Source: Terrisporobacter vanillatitrophus (GTDB lineage Bacteria; Bacillota; Clostridia; Peptostreptococcales; Peptostreptococcaceae). Taken from it: a stretch of DNA of 64,000 nt. The stretch covers positions 1,116,001 to 1,180,000 of the forward strand of contig NZ_CP154625.1 in NCBI RefSeq assembly GCF_051148895.1. Direction: 5' to 3'. Each line of letters begins with the position of its first letter. Positions within the stretch are counted from its first letter, which is position 1. The position numbers and the translations under genes are program-made. Below, in pieces: positions 54,030 through 61,746 of the stretch. Under the pieces are notes generated by a model. That model was not told where the DNA came from and did no database searches. It saw only the letters and a program-made list of their open reading frames with translations.

Positions 54030-54611
54030 ATGGTGGAAAAAAGAACAATTGATAAACCTGCTATAGAAAAGGCAGTTAGAGAAATATTAATAGCAATAGG
54101 AGAAGATCCAGATAGAGAAGGATTAATAGGCACTCCAGATAGGGTAGCAAGAATGTACGAAGAAATATTTAGTGGACTTCATGAAGACCCTAGAGACCAT
54201 CTAAAAGTTCTATTCAAAAATGAAAACCATGAGGAAATGGTAGTAGTAAAAGATATACCTTTTTATTCTAGTTGTGAACATCATTTAGTACCTTTCTTTG
54301 GAAAGGCCCATGTTGTGTATATACCCAAAGATGGAAAACTTACAGGACTTTCTAAATTAGCAAGAGTTATAGAAACTTTTGCGAGAAGACCTCAGCTACA
54401 AGAAAGAATTACAAAAGAAACTGCAAATATTATTATGGAAGAATTAGAACCATATGGAGTAATGGTTGTAGTTGAAGCTGAGCATATGTGTATGACAATG
54501 CGTGGTGTTAAAAAACCAGGTAGTAAAACAATAACATCAGCAGTTAGGGGAATTTTTGAAAAAGATGCTTTAGCAAGAAGCGAAGCTATGAGTTTAATTA
54601 AATTTGATTAA
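54030..54611 (+). CDS. folE: GTP cyclohydrolase I
   Basis: First enzyme of folate synthesis, GTP to 7,8-dihydroneopterin triphosphate. Seen: EDPDREGLIGTPDRVARMYE, zinc ligands in SSCEHHLVPFFGKAHVVYIP (C, H, H), GLSKLARVIETFARRPQLQE, and the second Cys in EAEHMCMTMRGVKKPGS. All zinc and active-site residues are present; 193 aa is normal. Start behind GGAGGAG. folP follows. Confidence 0.96.
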   Translation: MVEKRTIDKPAIEKAVREILIAIGEDPDREGLIGTPDRVARMYEEIFSGLHEDPRDHLKVLFKNENHEEMVVVKDIPFYSSCEHHLVPFFGKAHVVYIPKDGKLTGLSKLARVIETFARRPQLQERITKETANIIMEELEPYGVMVVVEAEHMCMTMRGVKKPGSKTITSAVRGIFEKDALARSEAMSLIKFD

Positions 54612-54632
54612 TAATATATGAGGAGAAAATTT

Positions 54633-55424
54633 ATGTTTGAATATGGTAAAAAAACTTACATAATGGGAATTTTAAATGTAACTCCAGATAGTTTTTCAGA
54701 TGGTGGAAACTACACAAATGTGGAAATAGCAGTTAAGCATGCGAAAAAAATGATTGAAGAGGGAGCAGACATAATCGATGTAGGAGGAGAGTCTACTAGA
54801 CCAGGTCATAAATTTGTTTCAGTTGAAGAAGAAATAAAAAGAATTGTTCCTGTAATAAAAACACTTAAAAATAGTATTAACGTACCCATATCTATAGATA
54901 CATATAAATCTCAAGTGGCTGAAGAAGCATTAAAGTTTGGAGCTAATATGGTTAATGATGTTTGGGGATTAACTTATGATGAGGATATGGCTAATGTTAT
55001 AGGAAAATATGATGCTTCTGTTTGTATTATGCATAATCAAGAAAAAACAGATTATGATAAAGATATAATGGAGAGTATAAAAGAATTTTTACAAAATAGT
55101 ATAGATAAAGCTTTAAAAGCAGGAGTAAAAAAAGAAAAGATAGTTTTAGATCCAGGTATAGGATTTGGAAAAACTTTTGAACAAAACTTAGAAGTATTAA
55201 AAAGATTAAAGGAACTTAAAACTCTAGGATATCCAATTTTACTTGGAACTTCAAGAAAATCAGTTTTAGGAAATATAGTTGGAGGAGAACCTAGAGAAAG
55301 AGTTGAGGCTACTGTGGCAACAACTGTTTGCGGAATAAGAGATGGAGTAGAAATTGTTAGAGTTCATGATGTAAAAGAAAATTTACAAGCTGCAAAAATT
55401 GCGGATAGACTATATAGAGGTTAA
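54633..55424 (+). CDS. folP: Dihydropteroate synthase
   Basis: Joins p-aminobenzoate to 6-hydroxymethyl-dihydropterin pyrophosphate; the sulfonamide target. ATG 54633 is used because GAGGAG lies 7 nt upstream; the ATG at 54618 precedes that site. Seen: IMGILNVTPDSFSDGGNY, DIIDVGGESTRPGHKF, VPISIDTYKSQVAEEA, ILDPGIGFGKT-type region (IVLDPGIGFGKTFEQNLEVL) and LGTSRKSVLG. Length 263 aa. Confidence 0.96.
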   Translation: MFEYGKKTYIMGILNVTPDSFSDGGNYTNVEIAVKHAKKMIEEGADIIDVGGESTRPGHKFVSVEEEIKRIVPVIKTLKNSINVPISIDTYKSQVAEEALKFGANMVNDVWGLTYDEDMANVIGKYDASVCIMHNQEKTDYDKDIMESIKEFLQNSIDKALKAGVKKEKIVLDPGIGFGKTFEQNLEVLKRLKELKTLGYPILLGTSRKSVLGNIVGGEPRERVEATVATTVCGIRDGVEIVRVHDVKENLQAAKIADRLYRG

Positions 55425-55426
55425 TT

Positions 55427-55792
55427 ATGGATAAAATAATTTTGAGTAATTTAGGTTTTTACGCCTATCATGGTGTTTTAGAAGCAGAAAAAGAATTGGG
55501 ACAAAAGTTTTTTATAGATGCTGAACTTTTTCTTAATACAAAAGAAGCAGGAAGAAGTGACGATTTAACTAAATCTGTTAGTTATGCAGAGGTATATGAA
55601 ATAATAAAGGATATAACAGAAAATAAAAGATTTGATTTAATAGAAGCTTTGGCAGAAACAATTGCAGGAGAAATTTTAGAAAGATATAGTATGATTAAAT
55701 CTATTATGGTTAGAGTGAAAAAACCAGAAGCACCTGTAAACGGTATTTTCGATTATTTTGCTGTGGAAATTAGGAGAGATAAAGATGAATAA
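55427..55792 (+). CDS. folB: Dihydroneopterin aldolase
   Basis: 121 aa. Seen: LSNLGFYAYHGVLEAEKELG with the catalytic-region Tyr and Glu, the SVSYAEVYEIIKDI segment, LIEALAETIAGEIL, and VRVKKPEAPVNGIFDYFAVE with the active-site Lys. Starts 2 nt after the folP stop and overlaps folK by 8 nt, so translation is coupled. Confidence 0.95.
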   Translation: MDKIILSNLGFYAYHGVLEAEKELGQKFFIDAELFLNTKEAGRSDDLTKSVSYAEVYEIIKDITENKRFDLIEALAETIAGEILERYSMIKSIMVRVKKPEAPVNGIFDYFAVEIRRDKDE

Positions 55793-56279
55793 AGCTTACT
55801 TAGGTCTCGGAACTAATATGGGGAATAGAGAAGAATATTTAAGACAAGCATGTAAAACTCTTCAGGAACATGGAAAAATTAATATTTTAAAAATATCAAA
55901 AATCTATGAAACAAAGGCATGGGGATATACTGAGCAAGATGATTTTTTAAATATATGCATAGAAATAGAAACATCACTATCTTCCATAGAATTATTAGAA
56001 GTTTGTCATACAATAGAGGAAATGTTAAATAGAGAGAGATTAATAAAATGGGGACCTAGAACTATGGATGTGGATATTTTATTTTATAATAATATAATAA
56101 GTGATGATGAAAGCTTGACTTTACCACATCCAAGAATAAAAGAAAGGGCTTTTGTACTAATTCCTCTTATGGATTTAAATAAAGAATTGATTATTAACAA
56201 TAAACCTATATCATATTATCTTTCTAAATTAAGTAAAGAAGAAAGAGATGAAGTGAAAGAAGTTAGCATTAACATTTAA
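55785..56279 (+). CDS. folK: 6-hydroxymethyl-7,8-dihydropterin pyrophosphokinase
   Basis: 164 aa. ATG 55785 lies behind AGGAGAG inside the end of folB. Seen: AYLGLGTNMGNREEYLRQAC, KIYETKAWGYTEQDDFLN, RLIKWGPRTMDVDILFYNN (RxxxxxPRxxDxDI with the two Mg-binding Asp) and LPHPRIKERAFVLIPLMDL. It completes a folE-P-B-K order; no folC or folA gene follows. Confidence 0.95.
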   Translation: MNKAYLGLGTNMGNREEYLRQACKTLQEHGKINILKISKIYETKAWGYTEQDDFLNICIEIETSLSSIELLEVCHTIEEMLNRERLIKWGPRTMDVDILFYNNIISDDESLTLPHPRIKERAFVLIPLMDLNKELIINNKPISYYLSKLSKEERDEVKEVSINI

Positions 56280-56297
56280 GTAATTTTAATTAATAAG

Positions 56298-56343
56298 AGA
56301 AGGCTAATTTACATATTTAGTGTAAATTAGACCTTCTTTTTTA
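56298..56343 (+). terminator. Terminator of the folate operon
   Basis: A 16-bp stem AGAAGGCTAATTTACA / TGTAAATTAGACCTTCT with one bulged A, then a T-run. Confidence 0.9.
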
Positions 56344-56392
56344 TTGCCATCAATTGAAGGTAGTGCTATAATTTTGATAACCCCCTAGGGGG
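56344..56392 (+). promoter_or_regulatory. Promoter with CsoR-type operator before MATE 3
   Basis: TTGCCA (56344-56349), 17-nt spacer, TATAAT (56367-56372), then the perfect palindrome CCCCCTAGGGGG (56381-56392) at the expected transcription start. G-tract/C-tract palindromes like this bind CsoR/RcnR/FrmR-family tetramers; such a gene ends this operon. Confidence 0.8.
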
Positions 56393-56410
56393 GATATGAG
56401 GAGGCGGATT

Positions 56411-57739
56411 ATGGATTATTTACTAAAAAATAAAAATAACATAATTACTATTAATACCTTAGCAATTCCTGTAATTATAGAGAATATACTTCAAACTTTA
56501 CTTGGAACTGTAGATACTTATTTTGCGGGACAAATCAATGATAATGCTATTGCAGCCATAGGTGTAACTAACTTAATTATAAATGTATTTATTGTATTTT
56601 TTACAGCAATTAGCATAGGAACAAGTGCTGTTGTTGCAAGAAATTTTGGAAAAGGAGAAATGGATAAGGTTAAAGAAGCTACGATTCAATCAATTTTTTT
56701 AGGAATTATAATTAGTTTAGTTGTAGGAGTAATTAATATATTATTTTATGAGCAGATTTTAAACATATGTGGAGCAACAAACGAAATTTTAAACTTTACT
56801 ATACCTTATTACTTAGTTATTGCTGTGCCAATTATATTTTTATGTTTATCACTAATTTTATCTAGTTGTCTAAGATCAACGAAGGATACAAAAACACCAA
56901 TGATTGCTACAGCTTTTGCTAATGTATTAAATATAATATTAAATATACTTTTTATAAAGATGAATATGGGAATTCTAGGCTTAGCTTTAGCCACAACTAT
57001 TTCTAGATGTATGAACGTAGCTATTTTATTAATTAAGTTAAGGATGTGTAATATTTATATAAAAATAAATAAAGAGGTTATCAAAGATGGAAAGGATACA
57101 TTAAAATCTATAATTAAAATTGGAGCACCTGCAGGAATGGAAAAGTTAATAATGAGGCTGGGTCAATTAGTTTATAATAGTATGATTATTTCTATTGGAG
57201 TATCAGCTTATGTTGCACACAATATTGCAGGAAATATTGAAAGTTACACATATATTCCAGCTCTAGGATTCGGGGTGGCAACGGCAACTCTTGTTGGTAT
57301 TAGCTTAGGAGAAGGAGATAGTGAAAAATCAAAAGAAATAGTGTATTTAGCTGATATAATAACCACTATTTGTATGGTAGCAATAGGTATACTTTTATTT
57401 ATATTTGCGCCACAAATAGTAAAAATATTTACAAATACTCTGGAAATACAAATTATGGTTATTAATGTACTTAGATTAATTGCGCTTTTTCAATGCTTTA
57501 TAGCTATAACACAAATTTTCACTAGTGCTTTGCAAGGAGCTGGAGATACCAAATTTCCTATGTATGCTACATTAATTGGAATTTGGGGAGTGAGAGTTGG
57601 TATAGGATATTTTCTAGGTGTAGTAATGAATTTTGGGTTATTTGGAGTATGGATAGCGTATGCTATTGATATTACTGTAAGAGCATTCTTGCTTATTATA
57701 AGATTTAATCATGGAAAATGGAAAAGTATAGCTATATAA
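56411..57739 (+). CDS. MATE-family efflux transporter 3 (CsoR-associated)
   Basis: 442 aa, about twelve helices. ATG 56411 follows GAGGAGG; the ATG at 56396 is inside that site. Seen: LAIPVIIENILQTLLGTVDT, LSSCLRSTKDTKTPMIATA, LNIILNILFIKMNMGILGLA, and LGFGVATATLVGISLGEGDS. The operator before it and the CsoR gene after it predict regulation by a metal, sulfane sulfur or an electrophile. MATE proteins are not the usual CsoR targets (normally CopA-type P-type ATPases), so the substrate is open. Confidence 0.88.
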   Translation: MDYLLKNKNNIITINTLAIPVIIENILQTLLGTVDTYFAGQINDNAIAAIGVTNLIINVFIVFFTAISIGTSAVVARNFGKGEMDKVKEATIQSIFLGIIISLVVGVINILFYEQILNICGATNEILNFTIPYYLVIAVPIIFLCLSLILSSCLRSTKDTKTPMIATAFANVLNIILNILFIKMNMGILGLALATTISRCMNVAILLIKLRMCNIYIKINKEVIKDGKDTLKSIIKIGAPAGMEKLIMRLGQLVYNSMIISIGVSAYVAHNIAGNIESYTYIPALGFGVATATLVGISLGEGDSEKSKEIVYLADIITTICMVAIGILLFIFAPQIVKIFTNTLEIQIMVINVLRLIALFQCFIAITQIFTSALQGAGDTKFPMYATLIGIWGVRVGIGYFLGVVMNFGLFGVWIAYAIDITVRAFLLIIRFNHGKWKSIAI

Positions 57740-57763
57740 TTAAGTAGAAGGGAGATGACTAAC

Positions 57764-58057
57764 ATGGAAAATAATAAAGAACATAACCACAATCATTCTC
57801 ACAAAAATACAAAAGCAGTAATTAATAGATTATCTAGAGCTATTGGCCATTTGGAGTCTGTAAAAAGAATGGTGGAAGAAGGAAGAGATTGTAGTGAAGT
57901 TTTAATACAAGTTTCAGCTGTAAAATCTTCTATTAATAATATAGGAAAAATAATTTTACAAGATCATATAGAGCACTGTATTGTAGATGCTGTAGAAACT
58001 GGAGATGAGAAGGTTCTTCAGGACTTAAATAGTGCAATAGATAAATTTATTAAATAA
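57764..58057 (+). CDS. csoR: CsoR/FrmR-family metal-sensing repressor
   Basis: 97 aa, all-helical DUF156 protein. ATG 57764 is chosen because AAGGGAG directly abuts the ATG at 57755. Seen: a His-rich start (EHNHNHSHKN), the VINRLSRAIGHLESVKRMVE helix, and Cys43, His68, Cys72 (RDCSEVLIQ ... DHIEHCI). The Cys-x24-His-x3-Cys spacing equals that of the Cu(I) ligands in mycobacterial CsoR (Cys36, His61, Cys65), so a copper sensor is favoured over FrmR, RcnR or CstR types. It is the last gene of the MATE 3 operon and should bind the upstream palindrome. Confidence 0.87.
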   Translation: MENNKEHNHNHSHKNTKAVINRLSRAIGHLESVKRMVEEGRDCSEVLIQVSAVKSSINNIGKIILQDHIEHCIVDAVETGDEKVLQDLNSAIDKFIK

Positions 58058-58086
58058 AAAATGACCTATAAATAGGTCATTTTTTT
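58056..58086. terminator. Bidirectional terminator between csoR and brnQ
   Basis: AAAAAATGACCTAT pairs with ATAGGTCATTTTTTT; A- and T-runs on both sides serve the convergent genes. It overlaps the end of brnQ by 2 nt. Confidence 0.88.
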
Positions 58087-59377
58087 ATGCACTAATCTTA
58101 TTTAAATTTTCTTTATTGTTATTATCTTTTATTATAAATTTTCCTACAAGTCCTCCTATTATAGCTGGTATTACCCAGTTAAATCCGATGGAGTTTAGAG
58201 GTAATTTATGTACAAAGTTTATATTTATACCTAAACTATCAACAACGTTTAATAAACTTATTAATAAAGTTACATAAGCTGAACATTTAAAGACTGCAGA
58301 TTTAGAAAAACATTTGTTAAAAGTACTCATAATTACTAATAATATTGAAACAGGATAAATAATAATTAAAATTGGAGCTGCAATAGCTATTATTTTATCT
58401 ACGCCTAAATTAGAAGCTACAGAACTAAATATACAAATAAAAGCAACTAAATGAGAGTATTTCAATTTTTTATTAGTTACATCTTCAAAATATTTAGCAG
58501 TAACAGAAGTTAAACCTATGGCTGTAGTAAGGCATGCAAAGGCAACAATTATTCCCAATAATATGATTCCGCTTTTACCTAGTAAACTATTAGTTATATT
58601 TATAAGTAAAGTAGTTTGAGAAATAGATGCATCATATACTGTTGAAACTGTTGAACCTAAGTATGCTAATCCACCGTATACAATAACTAGGCCACATCCA
58701 GCAATAAGTGCAGACTTTAAAGTCATAGATATATTTTCTTTTTTATCAGTATATCCTTTGCTTATAAAAGAAGTCATTATTAAAGTTGTAACCCCGCCTA
58801 TTCCCAAAGCATCCATAGTTTGATATCCTTGACTAAGTCCACTTACAAATAAATTAGGGTTATTATTTATATTTAACTCACCAAGAGGAGATATAATCCC
58901 CTTTATTATTAAAACTCCTAAAGCAAGTAGAAGTATTGGAGTTAAAAATTTGCCTATTATATCCATAACTTTTGTAGGTCTTATTGTTAATATAAATGTT
59001 AAACCAAAAAACAAAACAGAAAAAATTACTGAATTAATAGAAGAAGTGAGTGGCAGCATACTCATTTCAAAAGTTGTAGCTGCTGTCCTTGGTATAACTA
59101 ATATAGGGCCAAGACAAAGCATCATTATAACTTCTAAAGTAATTCCAAATTTTTTGCCAGCTTTTCCAACAACATCTTGGAAAGAGCCAGCTTTAGCTAC
59201 CGCATTTATTGATAACAAAATTATTCCTACATCAGCTAACACAAATCCTAAAAAGCTTATTATCCAATTATTGCCTGATGTCATACCTATAAAAGGAGGG
59301 AAAATTAAATTTCCTGCTCCAAAAAACATAGAAAAAAGGGCAAAACCAATTATTATAATATCTTTATTTTTATTCAT
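58085..59377 (-). CDS. brnQ: Branched-chain amino acid:cation symporter BrnQ
   Basis: 430 aa with about twelve hydrophobic helices. ATG 59377 has GAGG 8 nt upstream; the GTG at 59386 abuts it. Seen: FALFSMFFGAGNLIFPPFIG near the N-terminus, RTAATTFEMSMLPL, LSQGYQTMDALG, and AIGLTSVTAKYFEDVTNKKL, all matching the LIV-II carrier family. It takes up Leu, Ile and Val with Na+ or H+. It is the only gene of its own transcript, which has an approximately 300-nt leader with alternative stems. An open frame on the opposite strand within it is a shadow. Confidence 0.93.
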   Translation of the reverse strand: MNKNKDIIIIGFALFSMFFGAGNLIFPPFIGMTSGNNWIISFLGFVLADVGIILLSINAVAKAGSFQDVVGKAGKKFGITLEVIMMLCLGPILVIPRTAATTFEMSMLPLTSSINSVIFSVLFFGLTFILTIRPTKVMDIIGKFLTPILLLALGVLIIKGIISPLGELNINNNPNLFVSGLSQGYQTMDALGIGGVTTLIMTSFISKGYTDKKENISMTLKSALIAGCGLVIVYGGLAYLGSTVSTVYDASISQTTLLINITNSLLGKSGIILLGIIVAFACLTTAIGLTSVTAKYFEDVTNKKLKYSHLVAFICIFSSVASNLGVDKIIAIAAPILIIIYPVSILLVIMSTFNKCFSKSAVFKCSAYVTLLISLLNVVDSLGININFVHKLPLNSIGFNWVIPAIIGGLVGKFIIKDNNNKENLNKISA

Positions 59378-59411
59378 TTTTAACACCTCAAATTTAAATT
59401 TTTATATATAA

Positions 59412-59488
59412 AAAGCCACATAGTATACACTATGTGGCTTTAGGCCTAGGATTAATAAAAGCCACATAGTAATTATCCACGTGGCTTT
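59412..59488 (-). promoter_or_regulatory. Attenuator-like alternative stems upstream of brnQ
   Basis: On the minus strand: an 8-bp stem (59481-59488 with 59458-59465), a possible 13-bp perfect antiterminator (59458-59470 with 59429-59441), and a 13-bp perfect terminator (59429-59441 with 59412-59424, loop 59425-59428) followed by TTTTT. The identical 15-mer at 59411-59425 and 59457-59471 makes these pairings mutually exclusive. The terminator ends about 30 nt before the brnQ start. Confidence 0.6.
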
Positions 59489-59510
59489 ACATAACAAATT
59501 AATTCTAGCC

Positions 59511-59547
59511 ATCATAGATACAAATTTTTACGATTTGTATCTATGAT
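59511..59547. repeat. 15-bp perfect hairpin in the brnQ leader
   Basis: ATCATAGATACAAAT and ATTTGTATCTATGAT flank a 7-nt loop. It is not followed by a T-run on the minus strand, so it is probably a leader stem rather than a terminator. The core TACAAAT also occurs in the 59713-59748 repeat. Confidence 0.6.
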
Positions 59548-59574
59548 GATTTTATATATCTCATAAATACAAAT

Positions 59575-59640
59575 CTACCTAAAATAGCTAAAATAATATA
59601 AATTAAATTGTGATTTTTTAGTTAGATTTATACTTTTCAT
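59575..59640 (-). CDS. Possible 21-codon leader ORF upstream of brnQ
   Basis: ATG 59640 has GAGGAG (complement of 59648-59653) 7 nt upstream, downstream of a good minus-strand promoter. The peptide begins MKSINLTKKS and ends with an aromatic-rich QFNLYYFSYFR, then a stop. A neighbouring frame in the same place continues as a hydrophobic LIYIILAILGRFVF segment, so it may instead be a frameshifted remnant of a small membrane protein. No coding proof beyond the ribosome site. Confidence 0.35.
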   Translation of the reverse strand: MKSINLTKKSQFNLYYFSYFR

Positions 59641-59684
59641 TATTCTTCTCCTCAAATTAATGTCACTTTTTACCTCATGAAGTA

Positions 59685-59713
59685 ATGATACAAAATTTAC
59701 TGAAAATTGTCAA
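59685..59713 (-). promoter_or_regulatory. Promoter of the brnQ transcript
   Basis: On the minus strand TTGACA (59713-59708), 17-nt spacer, TATCAT (59690-59685). Transcription would start near 59678, giving a leader of about 300 nt. Confidence 0.75.
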
Positions 59714-59748
59714 CATACAAATTTTTTACTTTTAATAAATTTGTATGT
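59713..59748. promoter_or_regulatory. Inverted repeat between divergent brnQ and nupC promoters
   Basis: ACATACAAATTT (59713-59724) and AAATTTGTATGT (59737-59748), a 12-bp perfect dyad with a 12-nt centre, starts at the brnQ -35 box and lies upstream of the nupC promoter. It could be an operator for an unidentified regulator. Confidence 0.5.
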
Positions 59749-59777
59749 AGAAAAATGTAGAAATATGTATAAAAAGA

Positions 59778-59807
59778 TTGAAAAAATATGCAAATACAGT
59801 ATATAAT
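59778..59807 (+). promoter_or_regulatory. Promoter of nupC
   Basis: TTGAAA (59778-59783), 18-nt spacer, TATAAT (59802-59807), about 64 nt before the start codon. Confidence 0.65.
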
Positions 59808-59870
59808 GATTGAGATATTAATATATATAAAAAAATTGATACGAAAAAATATGGAAGACGGGTTGATAAA

Positions 59871-61079
59871 ATGACAATATTATTAAACATAATAGGTATA
59901 ATTGTTTTATTAGGTGTATTATATGTATTCTCTTCAAATAGAAAGTTAATAGATAAGAAGATGATATTAAAAGCATTAGTATTACAATTTGTATTAGCAT
60001 TCTTGCTAGTTAAATTTCCTTTAGGACAAGTAATAATTGAGAAAGTATCTGATGTGGTAACTAATATATTAGGTTATGGAAAAGAAGGTCTTGAGTTTAT
60101 ATTTGGATCTTTAGCTAATGGTGGAGCACCATCAGGATTTATATTTGGAATACAAACATTAGGAAACATAATATTTATATCAGCTTTAGTTTCAGCATTA
60201 TATTATTTAGGCGTTATAGGTGCTGTTGTTAAAGTAATCGGTGGTATAATAGGTAAAATACTTGGAACTTCAAAAGTAGAGAGTTTTGTTGCTACTGCAA
60301 ATATGTTCCTAGGACAAACTGAATCACCAATACTAGTAAGTAAATATTTAAAAAATATGACTGAAAGTGAAATAATGCTTGTTTTAGTTTCAGGAATGGG
60401 TAGTATGTCTGCTACAGTACTTATGGGATACTCAGGTATGGGTATACCAATGAAATATTTATTAATAGGTGGAGCTTTAGTTCCTCTAGGTAGTATAATA
60501 GTTTCAAAACTTATGTTACCAGAAAATAAAGAATTAAAAATGGATGAAGCTGAAGAAATTAAGATTGATAATAAAGGTGATAATCCTAACTTAATATCAG
60601 CAATATCTCAAGGAGCGAATGATGGACTTAACATGGTTTTTGGTATAGGTGCGTCTCTTATAGCAATATTATCTTTAGTTGCACTTGTTAATGGTATCCT
60701 TGGAATATTTGGATTATCTTTAGAGCAAATATTCTCTTTATTATTTGCACCACTAGGATATTTAATGGGACTTGATATGAACAATGCTCAGCTTGCAGGT
60801 CAATTACTTGGAAGTAAATTAGTATTAAATGAATTTGTTGCCTTTGGTCAATTGGGAGAAATTATAAAAACTCTTGACCCAAGAACAGCTTTAGTTCTTT
60901 CTGTTTCATTATGCGGATTTGCTAATATAGGTTCTATAGGTATATGTATATCTGGAATATCTGTATTTTGTCCGGAAAAAAGAAATCAATTAGCTAAGCT
61001 AGCGTTCAGAGGAATGATAGGTGGTTTTACAGTAAGTGTACTTAGTGCATTAATAGTTGGATTAATAGCAGCAATATAG
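59871..61079 (+). CDS. nupC: Concentrative nucleoside transporter NupC
   Basis: 402-residue CNT-family membrane protein. Seen: three N-terminal helices, then GAPSGFIFGIQTLGNIIFIS, the re-entrant-loop motif MFLGQTESPILVSKYL, and the late signature LGSKLVLNEFVAF (family ExxLNEFVAY-like). It imports nucleosides with Na+ or H+. The start lacks a strong Shine-Dalgarno (GACGGGTTG region). Its last 120 nt are duplicated as the frameshifted remnant at 50184-50302. It ends in a strong terminator. Confidence 0.93.
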   Translation: MTILLNIIGIIVLLGVLYVFSSNRKLIDKKMILKALVLQFVLAFLLVKFPLGQVIIEKVSDVVTNILGYGKEGLEFIFGSLANGGAPSGFIFGIQTLGNIIFISALVSALYYLGVIGAVVKVIGGIIGKILGTSKVESFVATANMFLGQTESPILVSKYLKNMTESEIMLVLVSGMGSMSATVLMGYSGMGIPMKYLLIGGALVPLGSIIVSKLMLPENKELKMDEAEEIKIDNKGDNPNLISAISQGANDGLNMVFGIGASLIAILSLVALVNGILGIFGLSLEQIFSLLFAPLGYLMGLDMNNAQLAGQLLGSKLVLNEFVAFGQLGEIIKTLDPRTALVLSVSLCGFANIGSIGICISGISVFCPEKRNQLAKLAFRGMIGGFTVSVLSALIVGLIAAI

Positions 61080-61080
61080 C

Positions 61081-61123
61081 ATGTATTAAAAAAGGAGTCT
61101 TTATGGCTCCTTTTTTAATACAT
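61081..61123 (+). terminator. Terminator after nupC
   Basis: A 19-bp stem (61081-61099 with 61105-61123, one mismatch) containing AAAAAAGGAGTC/GGCTCCTTTTTT. Confidence 0.9.
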
Positions 61124-61199
61124 TTAAATTTATACTTATAATTAAATTTAAATGTATTTTAAGAAAAATAAGTTATAATTTAGTTGGAATATAATGGTT

Positions 61200-61228
61200 T
61201 TGACAAAAATAATTTCATATGGTAATAT
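61200..61228 (+). promoter_or_regulatory. Promoter of rnpB
   Basis: TTGACA (61200-61205), 17-nt spacer, TAATAT (61223-61228); start would be close to 61236-61240. Confidence 0.75.
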
Positions 61229-61239
61229 GTATAGAGATT

Positions 61240-61577
61240 AAGTAAGTCAGATAATCGCAGGTAGCATTTGCTACGTGAGGAAAGTCGGAGCTCCATAGAG
61301 CAGGGTGCTAGGTAACGCCTAGTGGGAGTGATCCTAAGGAAAGTGCAACAGAAAATTACCGCCAAGATTTTCTTGGTAAGGATGAAAAGGCGAGGTAAGA
61401 GCTCACCGTTTCTCAGGTGACTGAGAAAGCCGTGTAAACCCCACCTGGAGCAAGACCAAAACAGGGCTAAAAGAGTATTGCTCGTACTCTCCGGTAGGTA
61501 GGTCGCTTGAGCATATTGGTGACAATATGCCTAGATAGATGATTATCAAATACAGAACTCCGCTTATAGATTTGCTT
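61240..61577 (+). ncRNA. rnpB: RNase P RNA, bacterial type A-like
   Basis: Catalytic RNA of the tRNA 5'-processing enzyme. Seen: P1 pairing AAGTAAGTC (61240-61248) with GATTTGCTT (61569-61577), nine pairs including wobbles; the conserved P4/CR-I block GAGGAAAGTCGGAGCTCC near 61276; CAGGGTGCTAGGTAACGCC; the AAGGAAAGTGCAACAGAAA block near 61336; GGTAAGAGCTCACCG; and the 3' CR-V/P4 strand ACAGAACTCCGCTTA near 61553. End points are set by P1 and are accurate to a few nt. A terminator follows immediately. Confidence 0.93.
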
Positions 61578-61583
61578 GATTAT

Positions 61584-61609
61584 AAGAATCCTAATAGGGT
61601 TCTTTTTTT
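61584..61609 (+). terminator. Terminator of rnpB
   Basis: AAGAATCCT pairs with AGGGTTCTT (wobble) and ends in TTTTTTT. Confidence 0.85.
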
Positions 61610-61746
61610 ATGTCTATAGTCAATCATACTAATTTATAATTATTATATAAGTTAGAAAAAAAGAGGTTAGAAATATTGGTTTTTTTGTTAAATTATGCTA
61701 AAGTTTTAATATGGGGAAAGATTTTTGTAAATATGGGGGAAAACAG

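Noticed and set aside
58950..59411. A 153-codon open frame on the + strand opposite brnQ
   Set aside because: It lies wholly antisense to the well-supported brnQ, has no Shine-Dalgarno, and its protein shows no fold or motif; it is a shadow of low-complexity hydrophobic codons.
59440..59549. A minus-strand ORF through the brnQ attenuator with a Leu/Ile-rich WLLLILGL run
   Set aside because: Tempting as a leader peptide for Leu control, but its ATG has no Shine-Dalgarno and lies in a hairpin, and stalling at these codons would cover stem segment 2 and favour termination, the opposite of the expected logic.
59412..59713. T-box riboswitch upstream of brnQ
   Set aside because: The AGGGTGGNACCGCG T-box signature is absent from the minus-strand leader.
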